Positions 1-11,552 of a DNA stretch of 64,000 nucleotides are shown one piece after another. The translations under genes were made by a program, and so were the position numbers. The stretch is from Panorpa germanica (Eukaryota > Arthropoda > Insecta > Mecoptera > Panorpidae). The stretch is from contig OY783223.1 in assembly GCA_963678705.1 (NCBI GenBank), positions 5,084,001 to 5,148,000 of the forward strand, written 5' to 3'. Each line of letters opens with the position of its first letter. The stretch's first letter is position 1. Below the pieces are notes generated by a model. It was not told the origin of the DNA and made no database searches. It was given only the letters and a program-made list of their open reading frames with translations.

Positions 1-2809
1 TTACATTGAAAAGATCATACTGATATTAGAATAGAATTGTTTTGTTTTAATATTTATCTTCCCTTAGTTTAATATTTTCTAGTCTAATTTAATTTAAGTG
101 TAATTTTAGTACAATTAAGAAATACATAAAAGTAACGTAAAAATTATTGCTATATAGCAGTTTCGCCACTATTGCAACTACACTTTATTACTACAACTAT
201 TTTTATCTGAATGTGGTTCGTTTGACAGAGTTGCCTCAGATATTGATTCATCCATAAGGATTTGCCTTTCTTCGAAGAGGTCTCTTGAATATTTGTGGTG
301 ATAATATTTAAGTAACGTCAAAGCATTATTCAATCTAAATTCTTTTTAATATTTCGGTAATAATAGTTTATCACCCACACCAATATGACCAATTTCATAA
401 GTGATAACAGCTAAGTTTTGTTATGTAACTTTCCTTATGTTTTACAGGATTATCTTTGTGGTTTAGCGTTATGACACGTACACCGTAAATGCAATAGACT
501 TGTATGATGTTTAACAGCTGGAGTAGAGTGACACTCACTGAATTAGTAAGTGTTACCAGGAATCAAATAAGGACATAATTGATTGATACACTCCGCGGAA
601 TCACCAATTAAAGCAACAAGCATGAATAAATAATTGATACGACATTGGGAAATTAAATTGAAATGACGTTCAAATACAAACCACAAACATAACTTGGTTT
701 ATGTTTTAGTTGGGTAATAGAAGTTCGATGGGAAACTTCCATTTGTTAATTAAGTGAATTAATAATACCAATAGATGATTCTCTAGAAAATTCTCGGGAG
801 TCAACAGGAAAATCTTCCACAATATGTTAATGTCTGGTATTCCACCTACTGGAAAATATAGCAATGGTCCAGAAATGTAGACACTGTGATCTGTCCACTG
901 TAATGTCTAACCAAATTTAAAGACGTATCGCCATCAAGATTAAACAGATTTATTAAATCCACACAATTATTATAATTAATAATTTGTAGCTGTTTTTTCT
1001 ACTTCATAAATGTGTTGACGCAAATCTTGTTTCATTGCACGTGGCGAATCCGCCTTCGTTCTTGTTGAATCCTGTATTATAGTATTGCTAAAATATATTG
1101 TAGTAGAGTAGGTATTCTCCTAAACATTCGTATTTCTTAGGAATTTTGAAACTTTATTATAAGTTACCCAGATAGTACATTATCTTGCAGAGGAAGCGTA
1201 CTGGGCCCATAATCTGATAAAGAACTTGGTTTTATTGTGGCTCTTTATCAATAATAATACGATTTATTAATCAATGAAACTAATTTTAGTTGTACATTAA
1301 CAAACTTGATATGTCCATAATAAACAAAAACTATATAAAACAATATTTCAATAACTTTCATACTTGCTAGCTTACCTAGCTAAATTCAAGTGTCATTTTC
1401 GCCTTCTTATATAGATAATTCTCTTGAATGCATATTCACATCAACTCTACCGTCTACCTTCTTCTGAAACACTTTAGGTCCAAAGACATGCGTGTTTATA
1501 ATTCTATACCCGTCTTAACAATTTAGTCAAAATTATACAGCGGACAAACGTCATACTTATCCCACTGGAATGGCTTTTAGTAAACTAAGACAATCCACTT
1601 TTCCTTGTTTCTCATTCGTAAATATATTTGTGTTGGTCGGATGTTGTTGGAACAACGGAAATCTTCTTGAAAGAAATACAATACGTTTTAATTTTTGTGT
1701 CATAAACTTAGTTAACTTTGCAAACGTTTCTTTTTTATTATGACTGTGACAATGTGGTAAACATATTTATTATAGTTTTATAAAAATAAAACCAATACTT
1801 AGTAATTAAGGATGTTATATACTCTATTTAGTAAATCCTATCAGCAGCAATCTCAAATAACATTTGCCGGATTAAAATACCTACTTCACTTCATGACCCG
1901 TGGATCGAAACCCGGAAATATAAAATAGGATGCAAACCGTGTCGAAATGTCTAGTGAAATATCAACTAAATATTACATCAGCCAAAGAAATCCATCACCC
2001 AAAGAATTATGCGAAGCACTAGTTTTTATTAACCTATACTTAATCATAATTAGTTGGAAAAAAAACCATTCGAAAAAATTGGTAAGATTTTAGGAAGTAT
2101 AGCTTTGTTTACAATCGAAAACGATTCTCTGGGTGTGAAAATATTTAAGGAATATACTTTTGAAAGAATACCATTTCTTACTACTGAAGAAAGTTATAGT
2201 GTTAAGTAAAAAAAGCAAAAGCATTGTATGCAATATGGAAGATAAGATATTCGTAGCAACGATAACATAGCAAGGGTTGCTCTTCGAAGCATCCCCCTCA
2301 TCTTGTTTCATCAATGCGTTTGATACGACCTTGACCTTAACAAATGAATAATACAAGTGCAATTAATTCATTGCTAAAGCATCCATTAGAGGTAAATTAC
2401 CTCTAATTTCTTCACCATCATTAAAATTAACAACCAGATAAATGGCTGACAGAATTGGAAAAAGTGTTTTGGGTCATAAATATTTAAATATGATTAATTT
2501 AGCGTAAAAATCTTTTGAAACTCATTTAAAATGTTAATGCTAAATAGTATTTATTAGAACTTCAAATTTGTATAACATAACTATGACAAACTGAAGGTTT
2601 CCAGTCGCAAATAGGTTTCAGAAATTGCCAATTGTGACAATTATGGCTACATGCATGGGCACTTAAAGAAACGGTGTAGATAAAATTGATTTTACGTGGG
2701 AGCTAATAAAAAAAGTACTTTCAAGTAAGCTGGAGGAAAATTTTGACTTGATATAATTGATTTGATCTATTATTCATGGTACGCGTTTAACTGTAGCTTG
2801 ACTAAGCAA
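1..2809. other. AT-rich DNA without recognisable gene
   Basis: No coding region, RNA gene or clear repeat is visible. The longest frame is 90 codons on the minus strand (2090-2362). It has a composition expected of random AT-rich DNA and no splice context, so it is not called. The last 8 bases (2802-2809) are the left target duplication of the next element. Confidence 0.6.
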
Positions 2810-3402
2810 TAGAGTAGCCCTTATTTTCAAAGTTAAAATTTTTTTTGCGGCACCCTCCCATTTGGCGCCAATACCTAAAAAAATGATCTGTGTAAAATTT
2901 TAGGTCCATCGGATAACGGGAAAACGTGCCCCAAGAGCCTAGAAAATTGAAAAATCACAGATTTTTCTTTTGAAATTTTTATATCTTGAGAAATATTAAT
3001 TTTATGCTATCTAATAAAAATACATATTTAATCATCTATTACTTTTTCTCGTATAACTAACAATTTTCGAGAAATACGTGAAAATCAGTTCCTTACTATA
3101 AATCCACGAGACTCGAAAAATTACAAAATCACGATTTTATATATTTATTTTACAAAATATTTATTATACACAGAAAAGTGTATAATAAAATAATATAATT
3201 AAATAAATTTATAAATAAATAAATTTTTTAAAAAATGTCTGGGATTTTATAATTTTCCGGGCTCCGGGCACCCTTTCCCATTATCCGATTGATCTGAAAT
3301 TTTACACATATTATTTTTTCATGCAATGGAACTAAACTGAGGGGTGCCGCAATAAAAAATCTCAAAAATAATTTTCACCAGGAGTAATTAAGGGCCACTC
3401 TA
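2810..3402. mobile_element. Non-autonomous hAT-like MITE, 593 bp, with 8-bp target duplication
   Basis: The ends form a terminal inverted repeat: the left begins TAGAGTAGCCCTTA and the right ends TAAGGGCCACTCTA, differing at one base. Subterminal sequence also pairs, as both sides carry a GCGGCACCC block in opposite orientation. The element is flanked by the perfect 8-bp direct repeat CTAAGCAA at 2802-2809 and 3403-3410. An 8-bp duplication with TAGAG-type ends is known for the hAT superfamily, so that assignment is inferred. No transposase frame is present, so it would need a transposase in trans. The boundaries are firm; the superfamily is less so. Confidence 0.85.
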
Positions 3403-3410
3403 CTAAGCAA

Positions 3411-4671
3411 ACTATTATCGGTCCCTGGTAAAACTAGAATTTAGAAACTCATTTTTTAGGTTTACACTAGACACATATACACTAAGATGTATATACTAGG
3501 ACTTTAGAACAGGGCGCTTAAAATCTTTTGACAATATCCAATAATAGACCTCCTATACTATGGATCTAGAATTGAAAGCAATTTCATATCTGCTTCTTAT
3601 CATACCTCATATCTAAGTTCATATTAGAATTCGGCACGAATCGTCCAACAAAGGAAGGTTTTATACTTGAGAGTTTTTGTTAAACAGTGTCAGTGTCAAT
3701 AATATCAACAAATTAATAAAATAAATAAATCATTCGTTCCACCGTGTAGTAGGAAACTTGCCATGTCAATCTTCCAGTCTTTGATTCACAATTTGGTTGC
3801 AAGCATTTGAATGAAACATTCGCACCGCATCGTTTGGAGCCGTCTTAAAACTAGTAATAAAACAAATGCAGTGATACTAGCGGAAACAAAACCATTATAA
3901 CATAAAAAACACTTTAAATGTTAATTATTCTTAACTTATTAAAACATAGTAATAACAAATACAATTTGAATTAATATTATGCAGTTTAGTTGAAGCATAT
4001 TTCCTTGATGATTATGTAAACATGTTCGTTAACACACGATTGGCAAACGATGAAAAATAAATTACTAATAATTATAATAATTATCTATAGATATAATTCA
4101 AAATTATCTCAATGTGTCATTACAGCCTCACGCTCTTAGCTATTCAATTCTCGATCTTAAAGATTTGACCTTGAATTATATTTTATGGATTTATCATCTC
4201 GATTAGCTCGTGTCGTGATCTTATGGCCTTGGAAGAAAATTTGATGCCCAGAGCTGTTGTAAAAATACCATCGTTACATCATAATTCATTTGCCTAAGAC
4301 TTTAAACTCTGGATTAGGTCCTTTTTTCCAAATTACTAATAAAATAATGCGTCAAATTAAATTGCTAGTACGGCAATTTAAATTTAAAAAAGTAGGCACT
4401 ATAGTCGCAGTAGACTTAAAAATGAGTCAAAATAATAAGGAAGGAAAGGTTGAGAAAAAAGGCCATCACTTTATTTTATAGAAATTTGTACGTGGTTCAA
4501 TTACAATTTGAACAAAAGGAGACAGTACCGGATTAAGACAATAAAGGGAGAAAACGGGGCAAACGGTATGTCAGGGGCATATGATCCCACTTTAATCCAA
4601 TGCAAATTATACAGGGTGTCTCATAAAGATCAAAGTGTTCATGACAAGAAGAATGAAACGAAGAAAGTGAT
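3411..4671. other. AT-rich DNA, no gene seen
   Basis: No convincing frame, RNA or repeat family member was found. The 63-codon frame at 4290-4481 shows no family resemblance and is treated as chance. Confidence 0.55.
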
Positions 4672-4917
4672 AATAAATTAAGGAAAGTGAAGCCATTAAT
4701 TTGCAAACAAGAGTTACCGGCCGGACTAAATAGAAGGCTGGGAGTAGTAAAATGTAGAGTCATGATAGATCATACTAATCTTACTCATATCTACTTATTT
4801 AAAAGAGAACCACAACCATTATGTGAACAATGTAACAGCACACTAACTTATCGTTAGTAACTTATTCTTCAATGCTCAAGATACTCGTCGCACAGACAAG
4901 AATGTAGGCTGACAATT
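4672..4917 (+). pseudogene. Non-LTR retrotransposon ORF2 C-terminal remnant (RNase H / zinc-knuckle tail)
   Basis: Reading + from 4672 gives a fragment typical of the segment after the RNase H domain in I/jockey-type non-LTR retrotransposons. It contains NKLRKVKPLI, then a degraded CRxGHTxLTH-like block (CRVMIDHTNLTHIYLF), then CEQCNSTLT. Two stop codons interrupt it, and it resumes with LILQCSRYSSHRQ. The C-x2-C ... C cysteines of the C-terminal knuckle are visible. Upstream (about 4640-4671) similar sequence continues in another frame, showing a frameshift. No reverse transcriptase domain remains, so this is a dead 5'-truncated copy. Related copies occur at 6113-6505, 13500-13797, 15062-15362, 25633-25908 and 46152-46232. 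The clade (I, R1, LOA or jockey-like) cannot be decided from so little sequence. Confidence 0.75.
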
Positions 4918-5671
4918 AATATATACTGTACTTGGTCAGCTTCCCCTTGGAAAATTTTCTGTGTACGGCCATGACTTCCTTTATTGTCTATTCAAAGATT
5001 AACATCGATTTGCTTTCCTCATTGTTTCTAAAATCTATAATTAGCGCAACCTAGAAATTATCAAAAAAAAATCAATGGTTCATTTACTTCAAATTTCGTT
5101 CAATAAAAAAATAGCGGCCTTGAATCTCTCGAACGGAACATATCCGAGTTGAAACAAAAACAAATGATTGTTACTTAATTCATTTCCCGCATTTATGACC
5201 CTGTAGCACAAGAAATACATTGCCATTATTTGTTTCTATCATTGCCATTTGCCATTAGTCACCATTACCATTCCCATTATTGCCATTGTGGTTTTTTTTA
5301 CAGGTCTTGATTTTAATATCATTTTTGCTTTTTTTTATTTTGTTGTTATCTGCTTTTTTGTATTTCTTAAACGAATTGTCATTTGTTTTTTTTAATTTTT
5401 TGTAAACTTTAACACTCAAGCGGCTTCATTGATAATGGCTTTTTTATAAAGTAAAAGTTTACCCTCTTTTTTGGACATGTTTTTAACTTTCAAAATGTGT
5501 GTTGTCTCAAAATATTATCTTGTTTTGTTGTGAAGAAAAAATGTAGCTTTTTATTTATTTTAAATATAGGATTCGGATAATTTTACTGCACTTTTTATTA
5601 ATGGCTTTATTTTGCAATCCATTGCCAATAAAATAATTAAACATTGAACTATCAATAGACTTGGGAACCAT
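4918..5671. other. Low-complexity AT/T-rich stretch with CCATT-type repeats
   Basis: 5221-5296 carries an irregular series of TGCCATT/CCATT units. 5290-5560 is rich in T runs. No gene is seen. Confidence 0.5.
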
Positions 5672-5815
5672 GAGTTAATTTCTATAAAACTGTGCGATAT
5701 ATTAATAAAGTTGGCAATCAGAACCTCAACTGTTTAATTATTTTTATTGGATTATTATATTTTAGGAGATATTAACAATTACAATAGTCCTTATCGACCC
5801 TTTAATCATTAAAGC
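5672..5815 (-). repeat. Divergent fragment of the GGGCTTGTGTCC MITE family
   Basis: The stretch aligns by eye with the inner part of the MITE at 50243-50862: a TTAATTTCTATAAAA block, a block resembling TATTGATAAAGTGGGTTACTAG, and AGATATTAACAATTA. It has many substitutions and lacks both termini, so it is an old fragment. Confidence 0.5.
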
Positions 5816-6112
5816 CATAAAAATTTGTTAATGCGTCACCAGAGATGCATTACTACTTATAACTGGTGCATCCCATCAAGTTTAGTATTATGATGTTGTA
5901 GAATAGGGAAATAACCTCGATTATTTATTTCTTCTGTGCTGGCATACGCAGAAATAACAATAGCCGCAAAACTGAAATTTAAATTTGAAATAGGATTAAC
6001 TTTTGAACATTTTTTTTTTTATAAATAGAAACGCCAATTTAATCGTACATACATTAACTTATATTTCAAACAAAAATTAAAAAAGGGACCCTTATTAAGG
6101 TCCAATACACCA

Positions 6113-6505
6113 TTGTTTTTTTTTTGTAATTTTTATTTGAGTGCATCAACTTTAAAAGTTATTAGCACTTAAAACAATATATACGTATGAGTATTTAAAA
6201 TAAAGAGATTAAATTAGTCTTATAGAAAAGTTAATGAAGTTTTTCAGATTTTTCCGTAATTTCAAGGTATATTAGGTATATTAGGTATATATCAGGTATA
6301 TTACAGCCATGTCTGTGCGACGAGTACCTTGAGCACTGAAGAATAATATGTTTTACTGTTAGTGGACTATGACATTGTTCACATATTGGTTGTCGTTCTC
6401 TTTTGAATAAAAAAAATTCTTGAATTTGTTACTCTCGAATCTGATACCTAAAAAACGAATGAGTATGTTCAGTTCCGTGGCCATATTCCTTAGTTTTTCT
6501 CTTTA
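6113..6505 (-). pseudogene. Non-LTR retrotransposon 3' end (ORF2 tail plus 3' UTR), minus strand
   Basis: The minus strand reads LFKRERQPICEQCHSPLTVK followed directly by HIILQCSRYSSHR (about 6311-6410). This is the best preserved copy of the C-terminal C-x2-C ... H-x4-C knuckle in the window. The 3' UTR runs leftwards and ends at about 6113-6145 with GATGCACTCAAATAAA and an A-rich tail (T run on the + strand), which supplies a polyadenylation-like signal. Upstream coding sequence is interrupted by an insertion, and traces of the GHT..THS block lie near 6470-6500. It is 5' truncated with no reverse transcriptase domain. The shared 3' UTR links this copy to those at 13500, 15062, 25633 and 46152. 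Confidence 0.75.
6265..6302. repeat. Short tandem repeat, 9-bp unit AGGTATATT
   Basis: About four units of AGGTATATT, one with extra bases. It lies within the 3' UTR region of the minus-strand retrotransposon tail. Confidence 0.75.
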
Positions 6506-7020
6506 ATAATGTGACACAAACTTATTCTTCTTCGAAGAAGAAGAATTTCGCTAAATTCTGTCCTCAGAACAAATATACTGGATACTAATCTAACATATTC
6601 GAGTAAGTGACATTTTTAAAGCTAATACACAATGGTTGCCATGTTAGAATGCCATCTATACAAAATAGCAGCTATTTCAAAGAGGCGGCGTGTTTCTTCT
6701 CATCATTAATAATATCTCTGTTATATCAAATCAGATTTAGATTTAGAACTGCTGAAATAACACGCTTAACTTTTTATTCGTAAGAACTATAATAAGATTT
6801 TAAATAATTAATATTCAAAACAATGCCCTTTTATATTTATAAAATTAATTATCGTCTTATTAGAGTACATAAATGAAAATATAACGGTATAATTTAAAAT
6901 ATACATAACTTTTTAATGAACTTGACAAAATCTATTAGAATTCACAACGTCTGTAACATTAATAAAAGTAATTTTTTTCGTTGATTTTTTTTCGCCAAGT
7001 CGTTGTACGATTCCATTGTT

Positions 7021-7127
7021 ATGCCGACACCACTCATGACCACTCCATTTCACATCACACATGACCATGATGAAGCAGTTTCTTATGATCCGAGGTTAAA
7101 ATCCATTACACTGCACAACGAAATATG
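7021..7127 (+). CDS. Candidate exon with start codon, unknown gene
   Basis: An ATG at 7021 opens 35 codons plus two bases, then meets GTAAGT (7128-7133), a perfect insect 5' splice site. Without splicing, a stop follows at once (TGG TAA). The frame begins [10 protein letters not shown] and ends SITLHNEI. It has a mixed, soluble-protein composition and noticeably higher G+C than its surroundings. The frame is also open upstream to a TGA near 6989. A T-rich tract ending CCAAG at about 6998 could serve as an acceptor, although CAG would be more usual. Joined to 9246-9307, the frame would stop immediately (TG + A), so in that transcript this could only be an upstream ORF or leader exon. The protein is not recognised. 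A chance frame remains possible. Confidence 0.35.
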
Positions 7128-7299
7128 GTAAGTAAGGTAAGAGAAGAATGGGTTTTAGTGGTTTTTTTGTTTTTGCATGATGTCAATTTTATCGAGATAG
7201 AATGTGAACACATTGAGTCATAAGAGGTTCCATTTCTTGGAAATACCGGCGTTATTTTTACATTTATAGAATATATAATTACAGTAAAAATAAACTCAC

Positions 7300-7433
<134 letters not shown>

Positions 7434-7557
7434 ACAATATCTCTAATTTTATTAGGAATTGTAAATTTTTAATCAAACTTATGTGTTGCTCTGAAATCAA
7501 AGACTTTTATTTTAGTCATTTACATACAAATTATAAAAATTGCACTGTTTAACTTAA

Positions 7558-7863
7558 GGAGGTACAGGAGGTTAACGTAAATGATGAAAACGTTGTGAAA
7601 TTTGGAGGGTCGATACAAATAGTTAAAATACATGCTGTCTCAAAATTTTAGAGACCTAGGGTTCATAGTTTTCTTTTTATACATGATTAAAAATAGTCAT
7701 TTTCCATACAAATCATAATTTTTAGCTCAATTTCACCACATAATATAACTTTTAACTATAAGAAAATGGTGACACGGCTTTCAAAAACTAGGTGTATATA
7801 AAAGAATCTTTTCTTATTACCGAGAGATAAACTTTTTGCATTGACGGTACGTCCTGTACCTCC
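7558..7863 (+). mobile_element. MITE with GGAGGTACAGGA termini and TTAA flanks
   Basis: The ends are inverted repeats: GGAGGTACAGGA at the left and TCCTGTACCTCC at the right. TTAA lies on both sides (7554-7557 and 7864-7867). TTAA target duplications are the hallmark of piggyBac-type transposition, so a piggyBac-related MITE is inferred. A TA duplication of a Tc1/mariner element with TA inside the TTAA cannot be excluded. The 306-bp interior has no transposase. A second copy lies inverted at 48935-49195. Confidence 0.8.
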
Positions 7864-7867
7864 TTAA

Positions 7868-8494
7868 ATCATACTATCCGACCTGAAATCAAAGAAACGA
7901 CACTTAAAGTTTATGATTTAAATTGTCAATTCCTTTTTATCTAATTTTATTATAACCTAATATATCAACTGTGTTTACCGTTATTCCCACAACGTCATCT
8001 ATGGCGTACATGAGTATATGGTCACTGTTTTACCTACAGACGAGCTTTGTACCAACTAAAGAACTTTCTTTACATATAATGTGGTAGTATTAGTTGGTAA
8101 CACTTCGAGAAATGTGTTTCGAGTGTATTCCCTCCAGCTCAATCATCTGTGCGTCAGCTTCAGAGTAATTGATCATTAAGTGGAAAAGTGGTCTTCTTCT
8201 CATGAGATCTCTCAGGTGAAGTCTGGTTTGGGATTCCCTCTGTTAATTTGTTCTACCTACCCACCGGGGAATTCAGTACACGGAGTTTCCAGCCTAACTG
8301 CACGTTTGAATCTCTTAAAACTCTCCTGTAATTCAACAGATGTGCACGCAAAGAAATGCTTCTCTCTCTCTCTCTCACACTCTCTCTCTCTCTATATAAA
8401 TACAGCTGTTAAATATTATTAATTAAATAAGGTACTATTTGTAAATTCCAAAACCACAAAACAAGAATAATGTTCAAAAATTAAAACCATTTGT
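7868..8494. other. Unassigned stretch with a CT microsatellite
   Basis: It holds the CT tract at 8360-8393 and otherwise nothing identifiable. The 80-codon frame at 8180-8422 runs through the CT repeat (SLSLSHSLSLS) and is not credible as a gene. Confidence 0.5.
8360..8393. repeat. (CT)n microsatellite
   Basis: About 34 bases of CT repeats with one CACA interruption. Confidence 0.95.
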
Positions 8495-8722
8495 ACTCAC
8501 TGAGTTTTAGTGATTTTAATTTAAGGTTTTAACCTAAAATGTAAGTTTTAGCTTGTGAAATATAAAGAAATAAAATTAATTATATTTAATACAATAATTT
8601 ATATTAAATAAAGATAGTAATTATTACAAAATAATGTATATTACTGACGCATAAGGCATGATTTCACAAGTTCAAGTTACATTTATGGTTAAAACTTTAA
8701 ATTAAAACTAGAAACAGTGAGT
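8495..8722 (+). mobile_element. Palindromic MITE, ACTCACTG ends (copy 1)
   Basis: The left end begins ACTCACTGAGTTTTAGT and continues through a TTTAAGGTTTTAACC block. The right end carries the complementary order, GGTTAAAACT ... CAGTGAGT. The core is almost identical to 47661-47860. The terminal ACTCACTG matches the start of the larger family at 44131-44654, so the two families may be related. There is no coding capacity. Confidence 0.65.
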
Positions 8723-8880
8723 GAAAATAGAATTTTAATGTTTAAAACTAGGAATTATTTTTTTTTTAATTATTTACTGTTTTTATGTTTTAATACTGAT
8801 CCGAAAGCAAATTATTTTCTACTTTCTTTGATAGAAACATTTAAAGTTACATAAATACTACATATAATATTGAGGCATTG

Positions 8881-8960
8881 TTTTAAAAATTACAAAAGTA
8901 GTGTCACTAAAACTACAGTAACTTGTATCTATATGCCATCCTACGAACTTATTGAGTGTT
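8881..8960 (+). repeat. Anonymous dispersed repeat containing GTCACTAAAAC, copy 1
   Basis: Shares an AATTACAAAAGTAG block, a TGTCACTAAAACTACAGTAAC block and a downstream CTTATTGAGTG with copies at 31138, 43151 and (inverted) 29755. The middle part is deleted here. The element class is unknown. Confidence 0.65.
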
Positions 8961-9031
8961 GTATTAATAAATTCCGATCTCTGTATACCACATCTTAAAA
9001 TATCTTGACTTCTTACATTGTCCTTTTTACC

Positions 9032-9075
9032 CTGTATCTAACACCGCTGTATCTAACACCGCTGTATCTAACACC
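9032..9075. repeat. Tandem repeat, three 15-bp units
   Basis: Three consecutive near-perfect units of CTGTATCTAACACCG, followed by degenerate half units. The 72-codon frame at 9005-9223 reads through it (repeated YLTPL) and is not taken as a gene. Confidence 0.95.
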
Positions 9076-9245
9076 CTGTATACCGATATCCGTATCTATT
9101 AACTCTGTTTCTATAAACACAAAGCAAAAATTATTAATTTGTTATAAAATCTTTGTGATTAACCGTATCGGTGTGTTCGCACGATTTCAACGATATTTAC
9201 ATAATTATCTTAGTTTTTTCTAACACAGCTTTTTTATTGTTACAG

Positions 9246-9307
9246 ATGGACGGTTGGAAGAACACTACACCTGCGATGATAGGCTACAGGGACGGGGAAG
9301 AGAGGGG
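9246..9307 (+). CDS. Candidate 62-bp exon, unknown gene
   Basis: A pyrimidine-rich tract ending TTGTTACAG (to 9245) is followed by 62 bases of clearly higher G+C than the surroundings. GTAAGT follows from 9308. Both splice signals are near consensus. Two frames stay open: frame 1 begins MDGWKNTTPAMIGYRDGEER, and frame 3 begins GRLEEHYTCDDRLQGRGREG. Neither is recognised. Phase would decide which, if either, is translated. Joined directly to the exon at 62071, frame 1 ends within five codons and frame 3 within eight. In that transcript this would therefore be a 5' UTR exon, or it belongs to another transcript. The compositional contrast is the strongest argument that it is real. Confidence 0.5.
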
Positions 9308-10955
9308 GTAAGTAAATTTATCTCATTCTATCTTAGTTGTTAATTATATAATATTTATTGTTGTGGTGTTAATTGATTATTGATGTTGATAATTACGTTT
9401 TACTAGTTGGCAATTTGCCCGCAAGGTGTCTTGAACGTATACCATGAAATCTGTTTATTATACAAGAAACTTCGTTTTAAAATTATGTCCCTAATAATTT
9501 GGTAATTATTATATACAGGAACCTAAATTTTTAGTTTTGAAACTTGTAAAAGAAACTACTGTATTTTCGTATGATTTAGGCGATTGCTCTAGATTTAAAA
9601 CATACACCTACATGTCCAGGAGTTGATCCTGAAAGCATAGCAACTTAAACTAAGGCCTGTCGCACACTGCAAGCGTATTTAAGCGAATTTTATACGCGCT
9701 ACTACGCTTTACCTATCCGAACTCTGTAAATGTAATGAATCTCGCACACTGCAGCGACAAACCTATATCTGGAACCTTGTAAATACAATCAGCGTCTCTG
9801 ACTGGAAGAGAATTCAATAGTCTCTTTCATAACAGTGGTGTATCGATAAAAAGTAAAGTAAAAGTTTGCTCTTATGGTAAATTATGTCAGTGCAAAACAA
9901 CTCCAATACACCCTACAGTACACAAGTTTGTGTTGGCGTACTGTCGTATCGGTACGTGGTATGTATGTATTCTGACACACACATGCAAAGAACACCGCTA
10001 AGACCAGGCCTTAATATTAATATTAAGCAATTAATAATAACGGTAATTAATTTATCATTCATTTTACAGATACGATTTTTTACCACTAGCATTTAGCAAA
10101 TACGATAATTTTCCTCTCTGAAATGTATGTAAAAATATCAATGCAATAAATAGTATTATTTCAGCAGACAAATTTAATGCAGCATCATCATAGTCTTGCA
10201 TCAGTTGTTGATGTTTTCAACGCGGAAGCATTTTACCCGCGTCCCCCACTTCCCCGTTACTGTCATCACGGTACACTAAAGTTCCTGATTCAATTTCATC
10301 TTTACTTTCGTGACTCTGACATGCGGCATCGTTTATCAAGCGAAAGCGTTCACTCAAAAAACAAATAAACAAACAGTGGTATAATACTCGTATGTACCTC
10401 AGATTATGACATTTTAATTGATTAAAAACATTATGTAATTTAATGAAGGAATGGACTTGTAAACAAACTATGGCTTTATTTTTATAAAACGGAATAACTT
10501 AATAACCCTACATGTCGAATTATTTTTAATAACTCCTTATATTTTAATAGATATTAACAATTAAAAAAGGAGCATTTTTCTCTTTAAATATTAAAAGAAT
10601 TCAACGTTATAGAAAATTCCATTGCATGGTACGTTACGTCCTACAATTTGCCATCTCTTTTATATAATAGAGACGCATACAAGTGTGTGTGTGATACTTC
10701 ATTTACTACTAACAGCTGCGTTTTGCATCTCATCAAGTTTTTCATTCTAAAGATTGTGTAAAAGGAAAACTAACCTTGACGTACTAAAATATGCGAAAAA
10801 ACTGGAAACAAAACTGAAGTTTTGGTGGCCATCTTTGTTAATATATAGTTCAGTTTTGTATAAATTCAGATATGGTTCGCAACCTTATTAACTAAGGTGA
10901 CGTACAAGAATGAAATCTGGTTGAAATTTACTCTGGATGAATTAGAATTTAATGG
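9308..10955. other. Mostly unassigned; old MITE fragment near 10525-10690
   Basis: 10525-10690 resembles the inner part of the GGGCTTGTGTCC MITE family (TAATAACTCCTTATAT, AGATATTAACAATTAAAAAA, ATTCAACGTT), heavily diverged. At 9655-9755 a GTCGCACACTGC motif occurs twice in a G+C-richer patch, possibly a MITE end whose partner was not found. No gene is called. Confidence 0.5.
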
Positions 10956-11417
10956 AATCGGGCTTGTGTCTTCATTTTTTAGTGGTCGATTTTTCAATTG
11001 TTGATTGAAATTTGATATTAATAAATGTGTATTGGCGTTTTTATTTGAATAAATATCTAAATGTTGACGGAGATATAGCAATTAAAAATACGAATTGTAT
11101 AGCGCTACAGATGTCGGCCATATTTATGACGTAACATGTCTGTACTATTTAGGGTAGGTTAGTTATTTTTTCTATGGATAAGAGTTCTGTGTTAAAGATA
11201 ACAACTTAGCGACGTAATGTTAGCGACGTCTTTGAGTGTTCTATAACGTTGAATCCCCTTAATAATTAAAGGGACAAAATGAATTTTTTAATTATTGATA
11301 TCTCCTAACATATAAAGAGTTATTAAAAAATAATTGAACATTTAAGGTTCTAGTAACCAACTTTATCAATATATAGTACACTGTTATAGAAATTAAGACA
11401 TAGGACACAAGCACATT
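10956..11417 (+). mobile_element. GGGCTTGTGTCC MITE, copy 1
   Basis: It begins with GGGCTTGTGTC, followed by the TTTTTTAGTGGTCGATTTTT block, and ends GACACAAGCACATT. This gives the family's inverted ends with one mismatch at the right. About 462 bp, shorter than the 620-bp copy at 50243. A SINE body abuts its right end. Confidence 0.85.
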
Positions 11418-11552
11418 CTAGTTTCTGGCTTTGGTTGTCAAGATTATCTATATATGTAATCATAAACTTATTAGGCAGTGGTGTTGTAAATATATATGAT
11501 GCCACGACACCACAAAAACATCGGAAATAGGCCAACGTCAAATAAATTTCAA
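11418..11552 (+). mobile_element. SINE body, 5' truncated, + strand
   Basis: Matches the body and 3' part of the tRNA-derived SINE at 56611-56882 in the opposite orientation. Shared blocks are GGCAGTGGTGT, ATGATGCCACGACACCA and ATCGGAAATAGGCCAACGTC. The tRNA-like head is absent, so it is truncated. It starts directly at the end of the preceding MITE. The 89-codon minus-strand frame across it (11350-11619) is a by-product. Confidence 0.7.

Noticed and set aside
6265..6302. AGGTATATT repeats as telomere-like (TTAGG) sequence
   Set aside because: Nine-base unit, four copies, internal to a retrotransposon tail; not TTAGG.
8180..8422. 80-codon + frame
   Set aside because: Its C-terminus is the CT microsatellite. 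It lacks splice or family support.
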